A stretch of 64,000 bases of DNA from Hirudinaria manillensis (GCA_034509925.1 CM067526.1:2950001-3014000); one strand, 5' to 3'; counted from the stretch's first letter, positions 43,806 to 57,237 are shown. Notes: generated from the sequence alone by a model not told the origin. Program-made: numbers and translations.

Positions 43806-44912
43806 AACACATTTTTCATTAATTTTGACGTGTTATTAATAGGGGACGCGGGATGACATCAAAAATAAACAAGTTGAAAGAAATACAATTATTAAATTTA
43901 ATATTTGCTGACATGAAACAGTGCAATTAAATGACATTTATAAAAGTCTTTAATGACTTCTCAGTAAAAGCAAAATATGTTCGGACAAGATCTATCAAAG
44001 GAAACTAATATCCCCCTGTCAGTCTAAAGACAAAACATTAATTGTAGTCCAGCGAATCAAAATGATATGTAGAATTATATCACAAATCTTATCTTATGAT
44101 ATCACAAATCTTCATTTTTAAATATTTAAATTTAAAACTGTAAGGCAATATTATGTGTAAATCATTGTATTTAGTAAAATAATTATTTCAGCCTCGAGCC
44201 GAATTGATAATTTATTTCTCTGGCTTGCGTGCTTTTATGAGGCTTGGTTTGAATTTTCGACATATATATGTTTCTTAAAAGTTGAACTTCAGAAAGTTTT
44301 AAAGAGGATTTAACACTGCAAATTTTGCTTATTTTGATTAAAAAATTCATTTCAAACTTAGCCAGCGCTCTTAAAATACCTAAACTACTATTAAAATCAG
44401 CGTCCAATTCCATTACGACCTTGTTACCTCACTACATTTTCAAGGTATTTATTCTAAGAATTATCACTATAGTGATCTTTTTTGCTAATGTGCAAATGTA
44501 AGCGTAATAAATTTCAGTCTGAGGAATCGTGCGTAAAAATTGGCTCTTTTTTGATTCCTTGTCAACAAAAGCTCGCTTTTAAACCGACTCCTCCCCTCCT
44601 TCTTCATTCAAAATTTCTCCATAAAATTTTTACGACTAATTAGTTATAATAAGCTATTATAATTGGAATTTGGCTAAAGTCCGCACTTTGTTAACCCCAC
44701 TAGCACGGAGCTATTTACAGACGAAGCCGGTGCAAGCATTTCAATAAAAATTAATTTCAAAATTATTTTAGGTTTCATATTTTTGTAAAAAGGCTTTGAA
44801 ACTTTTAAGTATAAAAAAACTAGGAGTAATTTTTGCTTTCCAAAGGTGCAAGTGGTTATGAGGCATTACCTAAAAGGTGGCCTCATCCACATAAATGGGA
44901 AAGAGCCGTGAC
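43806..44912. other. 3' flank of receptor F
   Basis: No gene. 43810-44580 is shared with 53318-54060 and 60672-61410, and 44585-44912 with 54063-54390. Confidence 0.5.
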
Positions 44913-45328
44913 ATGAAAAGGGTATTTTCCAATTCACCACTACTGATTCCTTTGGATTGTCATGGGCGCCTTTCTTTAATTCTTTAATCAAGTTTTAAGT
45001 TAATACATAACTTAGGTGCGTCATTGTCCAATGTCCAACTACACGTCTCCAGAAATAATGTTTCCACGTAATTGTTTTTGCACTCTTTCTTCTAAAAAAA
45101 ATATAGTAAAAGTTTACTCAATTTTCTCTTTACCAGATTCAACACCGTGGCTATCGGATGGTGATAAACATATTCAGATATGTAATTATATAACATATTT
45201 TTAATTCATTTAATCGTATCATTCCAGGTAATTGGATCATGATGGCGATCTCAGAGGTATTGCTTTTGCTGTCAGTGTTCTTGATTATCTTCATTATTCA
45301 TCAAAAATATCGAAAAAATAGAGAATAA
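44913..45328 (+). pseudogene. chimeric remnant: G-type leader joined to A-type 3' exons
   Basis: A G-type leader (44913 on) has lost two bases and its donor (GGGCGCC for GGGTACG). About 70 bp later the sequence becomes the end of an A-type Ig2 exon (SPEIMFP), followed by stalk exon 45137-45160 and TM exon 45228-45328, which ends in an in-frame TAA. No Ig exon remains complete. An almost identical copy is at 54391-54806. Confidence 0.8.
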
Positions 45329-46025
45329 ATTCCAACAATAAGAAATAATCTCTTCTAATCTGTTGATGTTGCCTAGCATAATTCCACATAAATATTCCTT
45401 CCATCTGGGCTACAAAAACTTGATTTGAAGTTGAAATTTAGGAGAATTGTTGGAATAGGACTTTTTTGGTGATAACTTTGGTGAAACTAAAAGCATCAAA
45501 TTAAAGTGATAACCATCAAAACTAATGTTAGCCTTATCATGCCAATATAAATTAGAATGGGCAATTAACATAACACCAGTCATTTCAAATTCATCCTACA
45601 TGTGTAATAAAGTGAATTTTTCAAACTGATTCTACAGGAAGCTTATGCCTTATTGCACATAAGAAACAAGTTATTTTAGTTAAGATGTATTTATAGTCTC
45701 AGCTTTTCCTATGCAAAAACAAAAATATATTCAATAAACCACAAAACAGTGCAAATTAAAAAACAGATTTCAAAAGAAAAGCACCAAACACCTTGACAAA
45801 TATTTTCCAATCAAATTCATGCAAAATTAGTTTGTCTCAAAGACTCTACATCATGCATAAAGTGGTGTTAGTGGTAGAAAAATTAATTTAAAAAATAATA
45901 TATATACATTGTAAAGAGATTTTTAAATAAAAGATCATAATAGTGTACATGTTCTTTAACTAGGAAAAGAATAGTGACTAATGTGACTAATGAAGGTTAT
46001 TGCATATAAAACTAACTAGATTCAT

Positions 46026-46112
46026 TTCTATCAAAGAAAAGCATTTAACAAGAAATTATTAAACTCTTTAAAGGAAACAGGCCTCTTCCAAGCGTCCCAG
46101 AATTTCGAAGGT
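46026..46112 (+). pseudogene. fragment of an A-type tail exon
   Basis: Matches the start of the receptor A tail exon (22845-22930: AAATTATTAAACTCTTTAAA and following) including the AAG acceptor, then breaks off after CGAAGGTACATG. A second copy at 55504-55590 is fused to a reversed V-like exon. Confidence 0.8.
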
Positions 46113-46297
46113 ACATGTACATATATGTATATATAATGGTAATAATAATAATAATAATAATTGTAAAGAGATTTTTATATTTCTTGACTAGGAAAGTAAT
46201 AGAATAATGTGACTAATGTTGGTTATTGCATACAAATCTAGCTAGATTCAGACATACATTAGATGTACATCAGATGTGGTACTCCGTTATTGCCAGG

Positions 46298-48093
46298 TTA
46301 CTGCTTGTGACTATCACTGGGGTCTCGTCTTGATGCACTGAGAAGTGGAAAAATATTAAAAAATAATTTCAAGACTAACATTTTATTTCTTTCAAGTATT
46401 TTTTTGAGTTTTAAAATAATTTTTATGCAATATAAACATTATATTAAATTAGGAAATTATTTATATTCCATGATTGCCTTGATAATAATAATAATAATAA
46501 TAATAAGTCATTTATATAGCGCCGAACGCGTGAGCAACAAAGGAATAATATAATAGAATAATAGAATATAATAATATATAATATAATAAGAAATACAATC
46601 ACAGTTTCAAAAATACTTACCAGAATAAAACATTTAAGGCCACCACTGCAACCAACAAGAGGCACAAAATTGTTATTACAGCAATGTAAGCTTTTTCATC
46701 TGCAGATAAGAATGTAATATAATACAATAAGAGCCAGAAATAAGAAATGTTTCAGATTCAAATTCTAAAAATATTATCAATGTACAGTACTTACACAGTA
46801 CTTATGAATTTCAATATCCTTATTAATTTAATTATCTAATAATATTATTATTATTCACATCTTTGAGGATTCCTGACATAATTAATCAATCGGTTACTTA
46901 CTACGATGTTCATTTAAATTGAAACTAATCACAATTCCAGATGTAGTGCATTTTTCTCCAGTCACAAACTGACAAGAACCTTTGCATATATAATCTCCAG
47001 ACAGAGCCAAGTGTTCTTTGCTGAGATGTTGTGATTGTATCTTATATTCCATGTCCTTTTGATTCAGGAGCCAATAATAAGAGCATTCTAAAGATTCACT
47101 TTTGTTCAAAGTACACGAAGCATTTGAAAATGCATCAGAATTTGTCAATGACAAATTATGTTGATTGGGAGTTTGCACATCTAATTTGTAAAAAATAAAA
47201 TAATAAACTTCAACATATTTCATTTGAAAATATACAGAATTAAAACATTACATTGCACAGTAACTGGTGATAATTTGCAAGGAGTAATAAGACTGTATCC
47301 TTCCAAGGAACATTCAAATGTTATTCCTTGCATGTCATTCATCACCTGAAAGTCATCATTGACACTCGAAATTCTTTCATTTCCCTGTGATTCTTCTTGA
47401 ACATTTGTCAAAATGTTGTGCCTTAAAATAATATCTTCAGTTATTTTTTTCAACCAAATAAATCTCAAAGGACCAATATTTCCATGATGATGGAATGAAC
47501 AGGATCTGTGTATAGTATCAGTTTTAACTGGACAGTCACTTTCACCAACCATTACTTGGTTTCTTCTTATATTTGAGCTACATTCTAAATCTGAAATATT
47601 AGTAAATTTAAAAGTAACATTAGATTAAACTGCAATAATAAGGCTACTCTTTCAAACTATTTCATGCTAGTACACTACTAATCTTTACATAAAAGTTTCT
47701 GAGTAACAAAATAAATATATCTCAAAAGGGTAGTCAAACAGAATATTCTATTTAGACAATCATGAAGAAAATATTTACCTCCAACAGTCAGCTCATAAAT
47801 ACATCCTGGCTTCATGTGATCACCTTTCTGTCCAAATTCAAATCTGTATCTTCCAGCCAAGTCTTTTGTGGCTACACTGATATTGAGGTTACAGAAACGT
47901 TTTCTTCCATCACAATGTCCTTCATAACCTTCATAAGGAAGGATATTACTATCAAAGGCAAATGATTCTTTTTCTCCAGGATTTTGTTGAAAAAACCATC
48001 TCATCTTGTCAGCCTCTTCATTGAAAGTGCATGGAAGAGTCACAGCTTTATTGGTGTTTACATGCATATATTGGATCAAATTGGCACCATGAC
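46298..48093 (-). CDS. Ig receptor B': mosaic three-domain receptor
   Basis: Minus-strand exons: V-like 48093-47779, D2 47590-47252, D3 47180-46902, TM 46699-46621 and tail 46337-46298 (ASRRDPSDSHKQ). The frame closes exactly. The V-like exon and the first part of D2 are near identical to receptor C (RRNQVMVGESDCPVKTD), while the rest of D2, D3, TM and tail follow receptor B (PLRFIWLKKITEDIILRH). The switch lies within about 47500-47520. It is therefore a product of crossover between B- and C-type genes. The leader exon was not found. It is head to head with D'. Confidence 0.78.
46482..46585. repeat. (TAA)n-linked insertion in the B' TM-tail intron
   Basis: Absent from the matching intron of receptor B. 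It consists of an ATA/TAA tract, the core CATTTATATAGCGCCG, a short unique stretch, then an AT-rich AATA-type tract. Similar AT-microsatellite plus ATTTATATAGCGC arrangements occur in other invertebrate genomes. Confidence 0.6.
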
Positions 48094-49508
48094 CTGGTTG
48101 GATGATATATGATTTTTAATAAATATTAAAATCTTCTGAAAATATGTTCATAAATGAAGTAAAAAATACCAATAAATCAGTACTTGCAGAACTGACGATC
48201 AAATAAATGTCAAGATGATAAATGATATTAAGTTTAATATCTTAAATTATTTGATAAACACCTTATTGATTTAACATTTCAGAGATCCAACTTGAATGCT
48301 TATCGTAAAGCGTATTATCTATGCGCATAAATATATAAAAAACTTAATATTTATTAAATCCAAATTTACAAGATTTCTAGTCAAATGCAATTTCATATGC
48401 CCGTATTTAACAAGAGATTTATTAATGAAGTAGTCTAATCGTATTTTTGGTTCATCAAACATTTATAGAATGACTGTTGAAATTGAGTTTCGGAGTTGTT
48501 TTTAATTTACTTAAAGCATTATTACACCGATTACATAAGATTATATTTATTAGATTATCATTAATTCGATTTGAAGAAAAAAATAAATAAATTGCAACTA
48601 ACTGTGTTCTGATATCGCAAATATTATAAAAGTAATTGTAAACATTATTTGTTATATATTTACATCCAGCACATCAGTTCATGGAAATACCCACATCAAT
48701 GTTGCAGATACTGCGAAGCACGTGACAAATGGTATTTTTTTTGAATCACTGTTCATTCAAATAAAAAAAAAAGCTCTTTGTCGTCTTTTTAAATAAAATC
48801 GTTTTGAAACAAAAATATTCAGTTTCAACCAGAAAGCTGGGAGCTACAAGTCAAGACATATTAAATGCATTTATTAAAATTGAGGTAATAGAGGAAATGA
48901 AGTAAAGATGGTTAAGTAGTTTTCTAACGCACAAAATATTTAATGTCGTTGAGATAGGAATATTAATAGCGTGAAGCAATAAAAGTAATAAAATTAAAAA
49001 AAATATATATTAGCCGACCGTTTCTTATAAATATATATACTATGCGATATCGTTGTCATTCACCTGTGACCGTTATTGCTGTACTTGAATTTTTATTGTA
49101 ATATCTTAGTTATGGTTATTTTAAAATAGTGTTGATATTCGACCAAATTTCAGTTTAGTTTATTATATTTTATAAAATTTAAAAAAATCACGTACTTTTA
49201 TGATATAAGATATAACACATCACCTTTTATCGATTTTTAGAGAATATCCAATAAAAAAAGTCTACTGAATTTTACCTTAAAGCAATTGTAACTCTAACGA
49301 ATTACATGGTTAACAAATTGCATTTAGTTACTTTGTTATTTTTTTATAACTAATTAACTAAATTTTAGTTAGCTAACTATATTGCTTTTTTTTGCAAAAT
49401 AACTTTGCATTCACCGGTTACAAGTAATTATCTTCAAGTGACTTGCTCTTCTTTATAATTAAACGAAAGATCGGTTTCTCGATAGATCCAAAGCTAGATC
49501 ATTATTAC

Positions 49509-49566
<58 letters not shown>

Positions 49567-51155
49567 ATTATTATTATTTGGTTTCGTTTTCTTTTCACGA
49601 GATAAAAATTAGCTGAACGAAGTGTAACTGAATAAATATTGAACCAATAATAGTTGCTCGTCAGGCGAATAAGCCATCTGAACGATCGAAAAAGAGGGCA
49701 TTCAAAAAGTTATTAAAAAATGTTTACTCTGCTAAAAGGATAAGTTAGAAGCAAAACAAATCGTTTACCTATATAGTATAACGACCACTAAAGGAAGAGA
49801 TTATATAGCAAGTGTCTATTATTAAGTGTCTTATTAAATTTAATTCATGAATGAAGTTGATTGGACCGAGAAATTGAAGAAATGCAAAAGAAGAAAGCTT
49901 ATGATTTTTGGAGCATTATTCTTCAAAGGTTAATGAGTATTTAGTCAAGTTTAATGAATTCTTTTTACTAATTAATAAAATTATTACTAAAAGTTATGCG
50001 GAATGCCGAGAGAACGGAAATTGAAAGATAATTTAATACATGAAATCAATAAAATAATTTTATTATTAGGATGAAAAGTTAGCACCGTTTGTTGGCATAT
50101 AACAAAACATTTAGGCCGATCAACCGTTTCATTGTCATAGGATGACCTTTATTATATTTTAAAAATTAATCTTTTATACAAAGTGCTTGATATCAGCGTT
50201 TCTGGATCAACATTTTATATTGAAATCGTAAACTCTGGAGAGGATAAAATATTGAAATGTGATGACGTGCCCAAGTATTGGAAGCGAGGATATGAGGATA
50301 TTTTTGACGGGAATATCACCAAGGCATACAACAAAACATTCGAAATCGACAACAACGATCTTAAAATTAACCAAGCAACTTTCGATTTAGCTGGTCAATA
50401 TTTTTGTCTCACAAAGAACCACAATCATTCATCTGCCGTAGAAGTCATTGTTATTGGTATGTTTGACATTGTTTCTAAAACATCAATTTTCATTTACATA
50501 ATTTAACGAAATTTTCAAGTTTCAAAAATTAATGATACATGAACGGGAATCTCTCCTTTAAACATTCTTTAAAAATGTTTTTTTTTTATAAAACTTAATC
50601 TATGGAATTTATTACAGATAAAAATATTACATGCAACGTGTCAATGTTTCTTCTTCAATCAAATTTTGTCATAAATTGTTCGTTCATATTCAACGCAAGT
50701 AACACATGCAGAGCTAAACCATTATGGACTGAAAAAATATCCAACATAAATGTTACCTCTGGATTAACTGCATACAACAACGGCTATGTATGGCTCGATT
50801 TAAATGGAAGCAACGGTTTTAAAGATGGCAACAAGTTCTGGCTGCGAATTCTTTTCACCTGCAACATTTCATTTTATCTCGATCCAAATTTAAAAAATAA
50901 TTGGACACTTGTTGAGTCGATATACGACACCAAGTACATCTCTGAGGAGATCAAGTTTTCAAGTATTCGTTTTATTAATTACTCCATCTCAGTCTAACTA
51001 AATTCAATATTTTTATCCACAGAACAACAAGGGCTTCTTTACAGTAATAATACTCCACAATAACATTTATGAGCATTTTATGAACATAATTCTATATATT
51101 TTAATTTCCAGGCAAGTGGATCATAATAATAATTTTTGTGATTTTATTTACAATC
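47756..51155. repeat. segmental duplication, copy 3
   Basis: Third copy of the block at 30341-33774, with the TM exon uninterrupted. It lacks the MITE and LTR of copy 2 and has lost about 24 bp near 49074. Confidence 0.9.
48094..49846. promoter_or_regulatory. shared upstream region of divergent receptors B' and D'
   Basis: Counterpart of 30674-32467, including an (ATT)n tract at about 49508-49577. It presumably drives both genes. Confidence 0.4.
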
Positions 51156-53313
51156 TCTACGGCTCTAACAACTGTCATCATCTGCGAAAGATATCGTTCA
51201 ACTAGACGGAAGCGAACAAGTAAATGTTCAGTATTATTACCCAATTGAATAATTACGATCAAATTTGATTTCTAGATTGCTGCTTTATTTCTTATTATAA
51301 ACTAGTTTTAGTTGAAAAAGCGACAAATTTAAACGGTAAAGTATTTTTGAAAAGGTTTTGATGGGATTTAACCTTAATCAGATGATAATATGTTTAAATT
51401 TCTCTTGTTAGTAGGTATTTTTATAAACAAAAATTAAAACTACAAAAATATGAAAAATTAATTCACACTTTACGCTGTCATTTTTTATTCAACTCTTCAA
51501 CATCGATGATACTGAAAGAGGATGTCGATAATTTAATCAAAGAAACAATTCTTCAAAAGAGTTCTACTTGAGACGACTAGTATCGCTTATCACTTTCACT
51601 GTCCTTTTTGACTTCCTGGAAATAATTCTAGTAATTAAATTGTCTGACCATTTTTCAACGATGCAAAATATAGAAAGCTAAGTTTAAGCCTAACGCATTA
51701 GACAAATAGGGAGATTGTTACATCCGTAATTTGATTAATTTTAGTGATGGCAACATAAACAACAATTTCACACTTTGTCACGAGACAAACTATGGTTTTT
51801 TTTTTGCATTTCACACGAAATAAAAGATTGAAAGTTGCCAATTCATTTCTCCATCCATCCATCCAGAATTTTTTTTTATTCTTTAGCCAATTAGAAGAAT
51901 TTAAGATAATTTAAAGTGTGCCAATCCTGAAGTTAAATTTGTCTGAAATAAATAGTAATATATATATATATATATAAATAGTATTACATATAAATAGTAA
52001 TACAAATAAATATTAATACTCAGTTCTGCTTTGTTTTATTTATTAATTTTTTAATTAAAAAAAAGATAAACATCTCTTAAGGAGATAGCTTTGTGGCTGG
52101 AAACTTAAGTGTTAGCTAAAATAATAATCAAGAACATATTTTGGTCAACACCATGTATATGTATGTAAGTGTTTGAGGGATGATTATGATCAGGCCGTCA
52201 AAGTATGCTATCCGCGAGGGAAATTTTAGGGTTTCAGTGGATGCTTCAGAGTTCCGGTGAGAGAAAGAGAGGAATTTGATTGTACCAACAAACCTGAGTG
52301 TCCCAAGCCTATGACAGGCACTGTACTAATATTAAGGAGGTTTTCAACAAATGCTCCACTACTCGTTCGCAAAAATTAGCTTTTCACTTGAACTCCCTCA
52401 TTCAGAAATCCTTATTTTGCCGCTAACAGAAATAACTCGAAACTAATAAAAGTTTTTGTCACAATTTAATTTATTAAATACGAAATAGAGCAGAGACAAC
52501 TTTCCTATTTTCATTTTCTGATTACATTTTAAGAGCTTAGAACATACTTCCAGCAATATTAAATTTCATACTGTTACGAAATTAGTTTTGTAGAATCTTA
52601 AAAAAATTCTTTTGAAAATAAGTTAATAATAAATTCGGTGTTAAAGATATTAAAAATATATTCAAGGGCAAACACCGAATTTATGATAAAGCATTCATAT
52701 TTTACTTCAAATAAAAATATATCATGTAACTTATCTTCATCGTCATCAAATTTTGAACATAAATTGCACAATAACACCAAATGCAAGCAATGTGTGTGAT
52801 GTTAAACCATTACGGACTGAAAAGATATCTAATAATAATCTAACAACTGAGATATCCTATGGATACAACAATGGTTACATGTGGATCATCACAAATGGAG
52901 ACAATGATTTCAAAGGAGGCAACAAATTTTGGATGAGAATTATTTTCACTTGCAATTTGTCAAGAACACATTGTTGCATAACACAATTATAGAAATGATA
53001 GAAAATTGAACAAATCATTCTGGAATCTCATAACAGTGTAACTGCGTAACGTTAAGTAATGTAACAGTGGTCATATCAAATTCTTCCTACACGTATACCA
53101 TAATTATATATGCCTTATTTAGTTATGATTTATTCATTATATATGCTTGTAGTGTCATAGTCTTTTAGTTTATAAATCTTATAATTATTTTCTGGCATTT
53201 CAGCTTCACATGATCAACGTTCATCTGCTGGAGTTGGAACGAATGAAGAGAACTACGAAAGTATTCATTTAGGCCAAGTTCAGTGCACTGAATACGAAAC
53301 ATTGTCCCAATAG
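49847..53313 (+). CDS. Ig receptor D': D-type ectodomain, ITAM-like tail exon downstream
   Basis: Exons 49847-49928 (leader), 50184-50456 (Ig1), 50618-50962 (Ig2, with Trp in YVWLDL), 51023-51043 (stalk) and 51112-51219 (TM). The E-type tail exon is gone: about 880 bp present after the E TM exon (37840-38720) is missing near 51330. The next usable phase-1 tail exon is 53204-53313 (acceptor TGGCATTTCAG). It encodes NYESIHLGQVQCTEYETLSQ, an ITAM-like tail of F type. The F-type Ig2 remnant between them (52709-52992) has lost its acceptor AG. If spliced this way, the product has 312 residues and an activating rather than inhibitory tail. Ectodomain exons are firm; the long-intron join is inference. 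Confidence 0.65.
52640..52992 (+). pseudogene. F-type Ig2 exon remnant
   Basis: Matches the Ig2 exon of A and F from DKNISCNLSS on, but the acceptor reads TTCAA instead of TTCAG. A deletion removes the FPSPLQTKEI-type stretch, and the 3' part after CNLS is replaced. A near-identical copy is at 59994-60346. Confidence 0.85.
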
Positions 53314-54390
53314 AACACATTTTTCATTAATTTTGACGTGTTATTAGTAGGGGACGCGGGATTACATCAAAAATAAACAAGTTGAAAGAAATACAATTAT
53401 TAAATTTAATATTTGCTGACATGAAACAGTGCAATTAAATGATACTTATAAACGTTTTTAATGACTTCTCAGTAAAAGCAAAATATGTTCGGAAAAGATC
53501 TATCAAAGGAAGCTTTAATATCCCCCTGTCAGTATAAAGACAATACATTAATTGTAGTCCAGCTAATCAAAACTTGGCCAATGATATCACAAATCTTCAT
53601 ATTTAAATTTAAAACTGTAAGGCAATATTATTTGTAAATCATTGTATTTAGTAAAATAATTATTTCAGCCTCGAGCCGAATTGATAATTTATTTCTCTGG
53701 CTTGCGTGCTTGGTTTGAATTTTCATACATACATATGTTTCTTAAAAGTTTTTGAACTTCAGAAAGTTTTAAAGAGGATTTAACACTGCAAATATTTCTT
53801 ATTTTGATTAAAAAAACTATTTCAAAATTAGCCATCGCTCTTTAAATACCTATAATACTAGTAAAATCAGCGTCCAATTCCATTACGACCTGAAAGTCTT
53901 GTTCCCTCACTACATTTTCAAGGTAGTTATACTAAGAATTATCACTATAGTGATCTTTTTTGCTAATGTGCATATGTATGCATAATAAATTTCAGTCTGA
54001 GGGATCGTGCGTAAAAATCGGCTCATTTTTGATTCCTTGTCAACAAAAGCTCGCTTTTAAACCTACTCCTCCCCTCCTTCTTCATTCAAAATTTCTCCAT
54101 AAAATTTTTACGACTAATTAGTTATAATAAGCTATTATAATTGGAATTTGGCTAAAGTCCGCACTTTGTTAACCCCACTAGCACGGAGCTATTTACGGAC
54201 GAAGCCGGTGCAAGCATTTCAATAAAAATTAATTTCAAAATTATTTTAGGTTTCATATTTTTGTAAAAAGGCTTTGAAACTTTTAAGTATAAAAAAACTA
54301 GGAGTAATTTTTGCTTTCCAAAGGTGCAAGTGGTTATGAGGCATTACCTAAAAGGTGGCCTCATCCACATAAATGGGAAAGAGCCGTGAC
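53314..54390. other. 3' flank of D'
   Basis: No gene. Up to about 54060 it is nearly identical to 60668-61410; beyond that it is nearly identical to 44585-44912, which marks a switch between two duplicated sources. Confidence 0.55.
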
Positions 54391-54806
54391 ATGAAAAGGG
54401 TATTTTCCAATTCACCACTACTGATTCCTTTGGATTGTCATGGGCGCCTTTCTTTAATTCTTTAATCAAGTTTTAAGTTAATACATAACTTAGGTGCGTC
54501 ATTGTCCAATGTCCAACTACACGTCTCCAGAAATAATGTTTCCACGTAATTGTTTTTGCACTCTTTCTTCTAAAAAAAATATAGTAAAAGTTTACTCAAT
54601 TTTCTCTTTACCAGATTCAACACCGTGGCTATCGGATGGTGATAAACATATTCAGATATGTAATTATATAACATATTTTTAATTCATTTAATCGTATCAT
54701 TCCAGGTAATTGGATCATGATGGCGATCTCAGAGGTATTGCTTTTGCTGTCAGTGTTCTTGATTATCTTCATTATTCATCAAAAATATCGAAAAAATAGA
54801 GAATAA
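54391..54806 (+). pseudogene. second chimeric G-leader / A-TM remnant
   Basis: Copy of 44913-45328 with the same two-base loss, dead donor and terminal TAA, so it was duplicated after breaking. Confidence 0.82.
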
Positions 54807-55503
54807 ATTTCAACAATAAGAAATAATCTCTTCTAATCTGTTGATGTTGCCTAGCACAATTCCACATAAATATTCCTTCCATCTGGGCTACAAAAACTTG
54901 ATTTGAAGTCGAAATTTAGGAGAGTTGTTGGAATAGGACTTTTTTGGTGATAACTTAAAACTAAAAGCATCAAATTAAAGTGATAACCATCAAAACTGAT
55001 GTTAGCCTTATCATGCCAACATAAATTAGAATGGGCAATTAACATAACACCAGTCATTTCAAATTCATCCTACATGTGTAATAAAGTGAATTTTTCAAAC
55101 TGATTCTACAGGAAGCTTATGCTTTATTGCACATAAGAAACAAGTTATTTTAGTTAAGATGTATTTATAGTCTCAGCTTTTCCTATGCAAAAACAAAAAT
55201 ATATTGAATAAACCACAAAACAGTGCAAATTAAAAAACAGATTTCAAAAGAAAAGCACCAAACACCTTGACAAATATTTTCCAATCAAATTCATGCAAAA
55301 TTAGTTTGTCTCAAAGACTCTACATCATGCATAAAGTGGTGTTAGTGGTAGAAAAATTAATTTAAAAAATAATATATATATATACATTGTAAAGAGATTT
55401 TTAAATAAAAGATCATAATAGTGTACATGTTCTTTAACTAGGAAAAGAATAGTGACTAATGTGACTAATGAAGGTTATTGCATATAAAACTAACTAGATT
55501 CAT

Positions 55504-55902
55504 TTCTATCAAAGAAAAGCATTTAACAAGAAATTATTAAACTCTTTAAAGGAAACAGGCCTCTTCCAAGCGTCCCAGAATTTCGAAGGTACATGTATGC
55601 CAGCTCATAGGTGCAAACATGTATCATATCCTCTCCTCTATCTCCAAATTCAAATCTGTACCTTCCAATCTTGTTCATAGTGGCATTCATAAGGAGATTG
55701 CAATATCTTTGGCTTTGACTGCAATTACCAACATAGCCTTCATAAGGTCTGATTTTGTTGTCATAGGCATATACTTCTTTCCCAACAGAATTTTCCTGGA
55801 AAAACCATCGCATCCTGTCTGCTCGTCCAGTAAAGTCGCAATTAAGAGAGACTAATTTATTCTCATTGGCGTAAGTGTAATCAACTCTGTTTGAATTACA
55901 CT
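55504..55902 (-). pseudogene. orphan B-type V-like exon fused to a reversed A-tail fragment
   Basis: The V-like exon (55902 down to about 55600) is close to receptor B (MRWFFQENSVGKE, SQRYCNLLMNAT) and keeps its acceptor. Its 3' end is cut at GAGCTGGC, and the reverse complement of an A-type tail exon follows (55504-55590), with no donor. The frame runs on to a stop at 55523. D2, D3, TM and tail are absent. Confidence 0.82.
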
Positions 55903-57185
55903 CTGCAAAAAAACAAAGAATCAACGCAATTTAAGCATTTCCTAGGTTGTGAGAACTTAAGAGGGCTTTCTTAAAAATCGTAATAAATCTAATAAAAATT
56001 AATATAAAGAAGATTCCTGGGTAACCATTTATATAGGCAAACATAGAGATAGTAGCTTGTAAAAACACGATCCTTTGAGTTAATTTGAAAAATTTATTTA
56101 GGATATCCATTGGATATCCGCTATCTGCTGGTTATTACAGTGGATAGACCAGCGTCATGAAACATTTAAACAAAGGCAAGACCCGGGACTCAGGTAATAA
56201 ACAAAAACAAATAATCACGTGAGGTCATCCAGGCAATGCTATAATAAATATATGTCATGTTTATATTATATTTTATATGATGTAATAGAGTTTTATATGT
56301 TGTCAAATGTAATATTACAATTATTATTGAAAAAATATGTAAGGTTTTTGAACAAGCGTGTCCATAACTTTAGTTCCCAAACGGGGAGTTCAAAGGTATC
56401 CCACGTCTTTTGAACGTTCGTAAAAAAGATGCGTTTAACTTTTGCCAAAAATATTTACATGACATTGTAAAAGACATGTTGAAGATAATTCTCGCAAAAA
56501 TTCATGACAAAATTTTATAAACGGACTCCAGGATCTCAAAAAAACAAAGGTTGGGCATCCAAGGGTTAAAGTTTATCATGTAACTTCTCCATAGTAGTGG
56601 AAGATTCCACTGGATTCTTAGCGCAATCATAAATTTTCTGAGAAATAGAGTTGAGATGATTAATGTAGAAATTTAATATGGAAATTTCATTAAGATCTAT
56701 CTAGAATAGATTTAAGGATGATCACGTAACTTTTTCGTAGTGGGCAGGAAGAAGCACACTCCAAAGGGTTTTCTTGGCCATGACTTCAACAGAGTTTCCG
56801 AAGAAATTAAAAAAAAATTATTAAATATAAATACATATAAAATTATTTTACAAATACACACACACATTATAAATTATTATTATTATTATTTATTTTTTTA
56901 TTATTATTATAATTATTTGTTTTCCTTTTCTTTTCACGAGATAAAAATTAGCTGAACGAAGTGTAACTGAATAAATATTGAACCAATAATAGTTGCTCGT
57001 CAGGCGAATAAGCCATCTGAACGATCGAAAAAGAGGGCATTCAAAAAGTTATTAAAAAATGTTTACTCTGCTAAAAGGATAAGTTAGAAGCAAAACAAAT
57101 CGTTTACCTATATAGTATAACGACCACTAAAGGAAGAGATTATATAGCAAGTGTCTATTATTAAGTGTCTTATTAAATTTAATTC
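55903..57185. other. intergenic between broken B-type exon and D''
   Basis: 55940-56070 matches the upstream of receptor B. 56080-56740 is largely unique, and includes the perfect inverted repeat GGATATCC-ATT-GGATATCC (56101-56119). From about 56880 it follows the D upstream region. No gene seen. Confidence 0.45.
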
Positions 57186-57237
57186 ATGAATAGTTGATTG
57201 GACCGAGAAATTGAAGAAATGCAAAAGAAGAAAGCTT

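Noticed and set aside
56101-56119. Inverted repeat GGATATCC-ATT-GGATATCC as a terminator or binding site
   Set aside because: Real as sequence, but a single short palindrome without context; no function can be supported.
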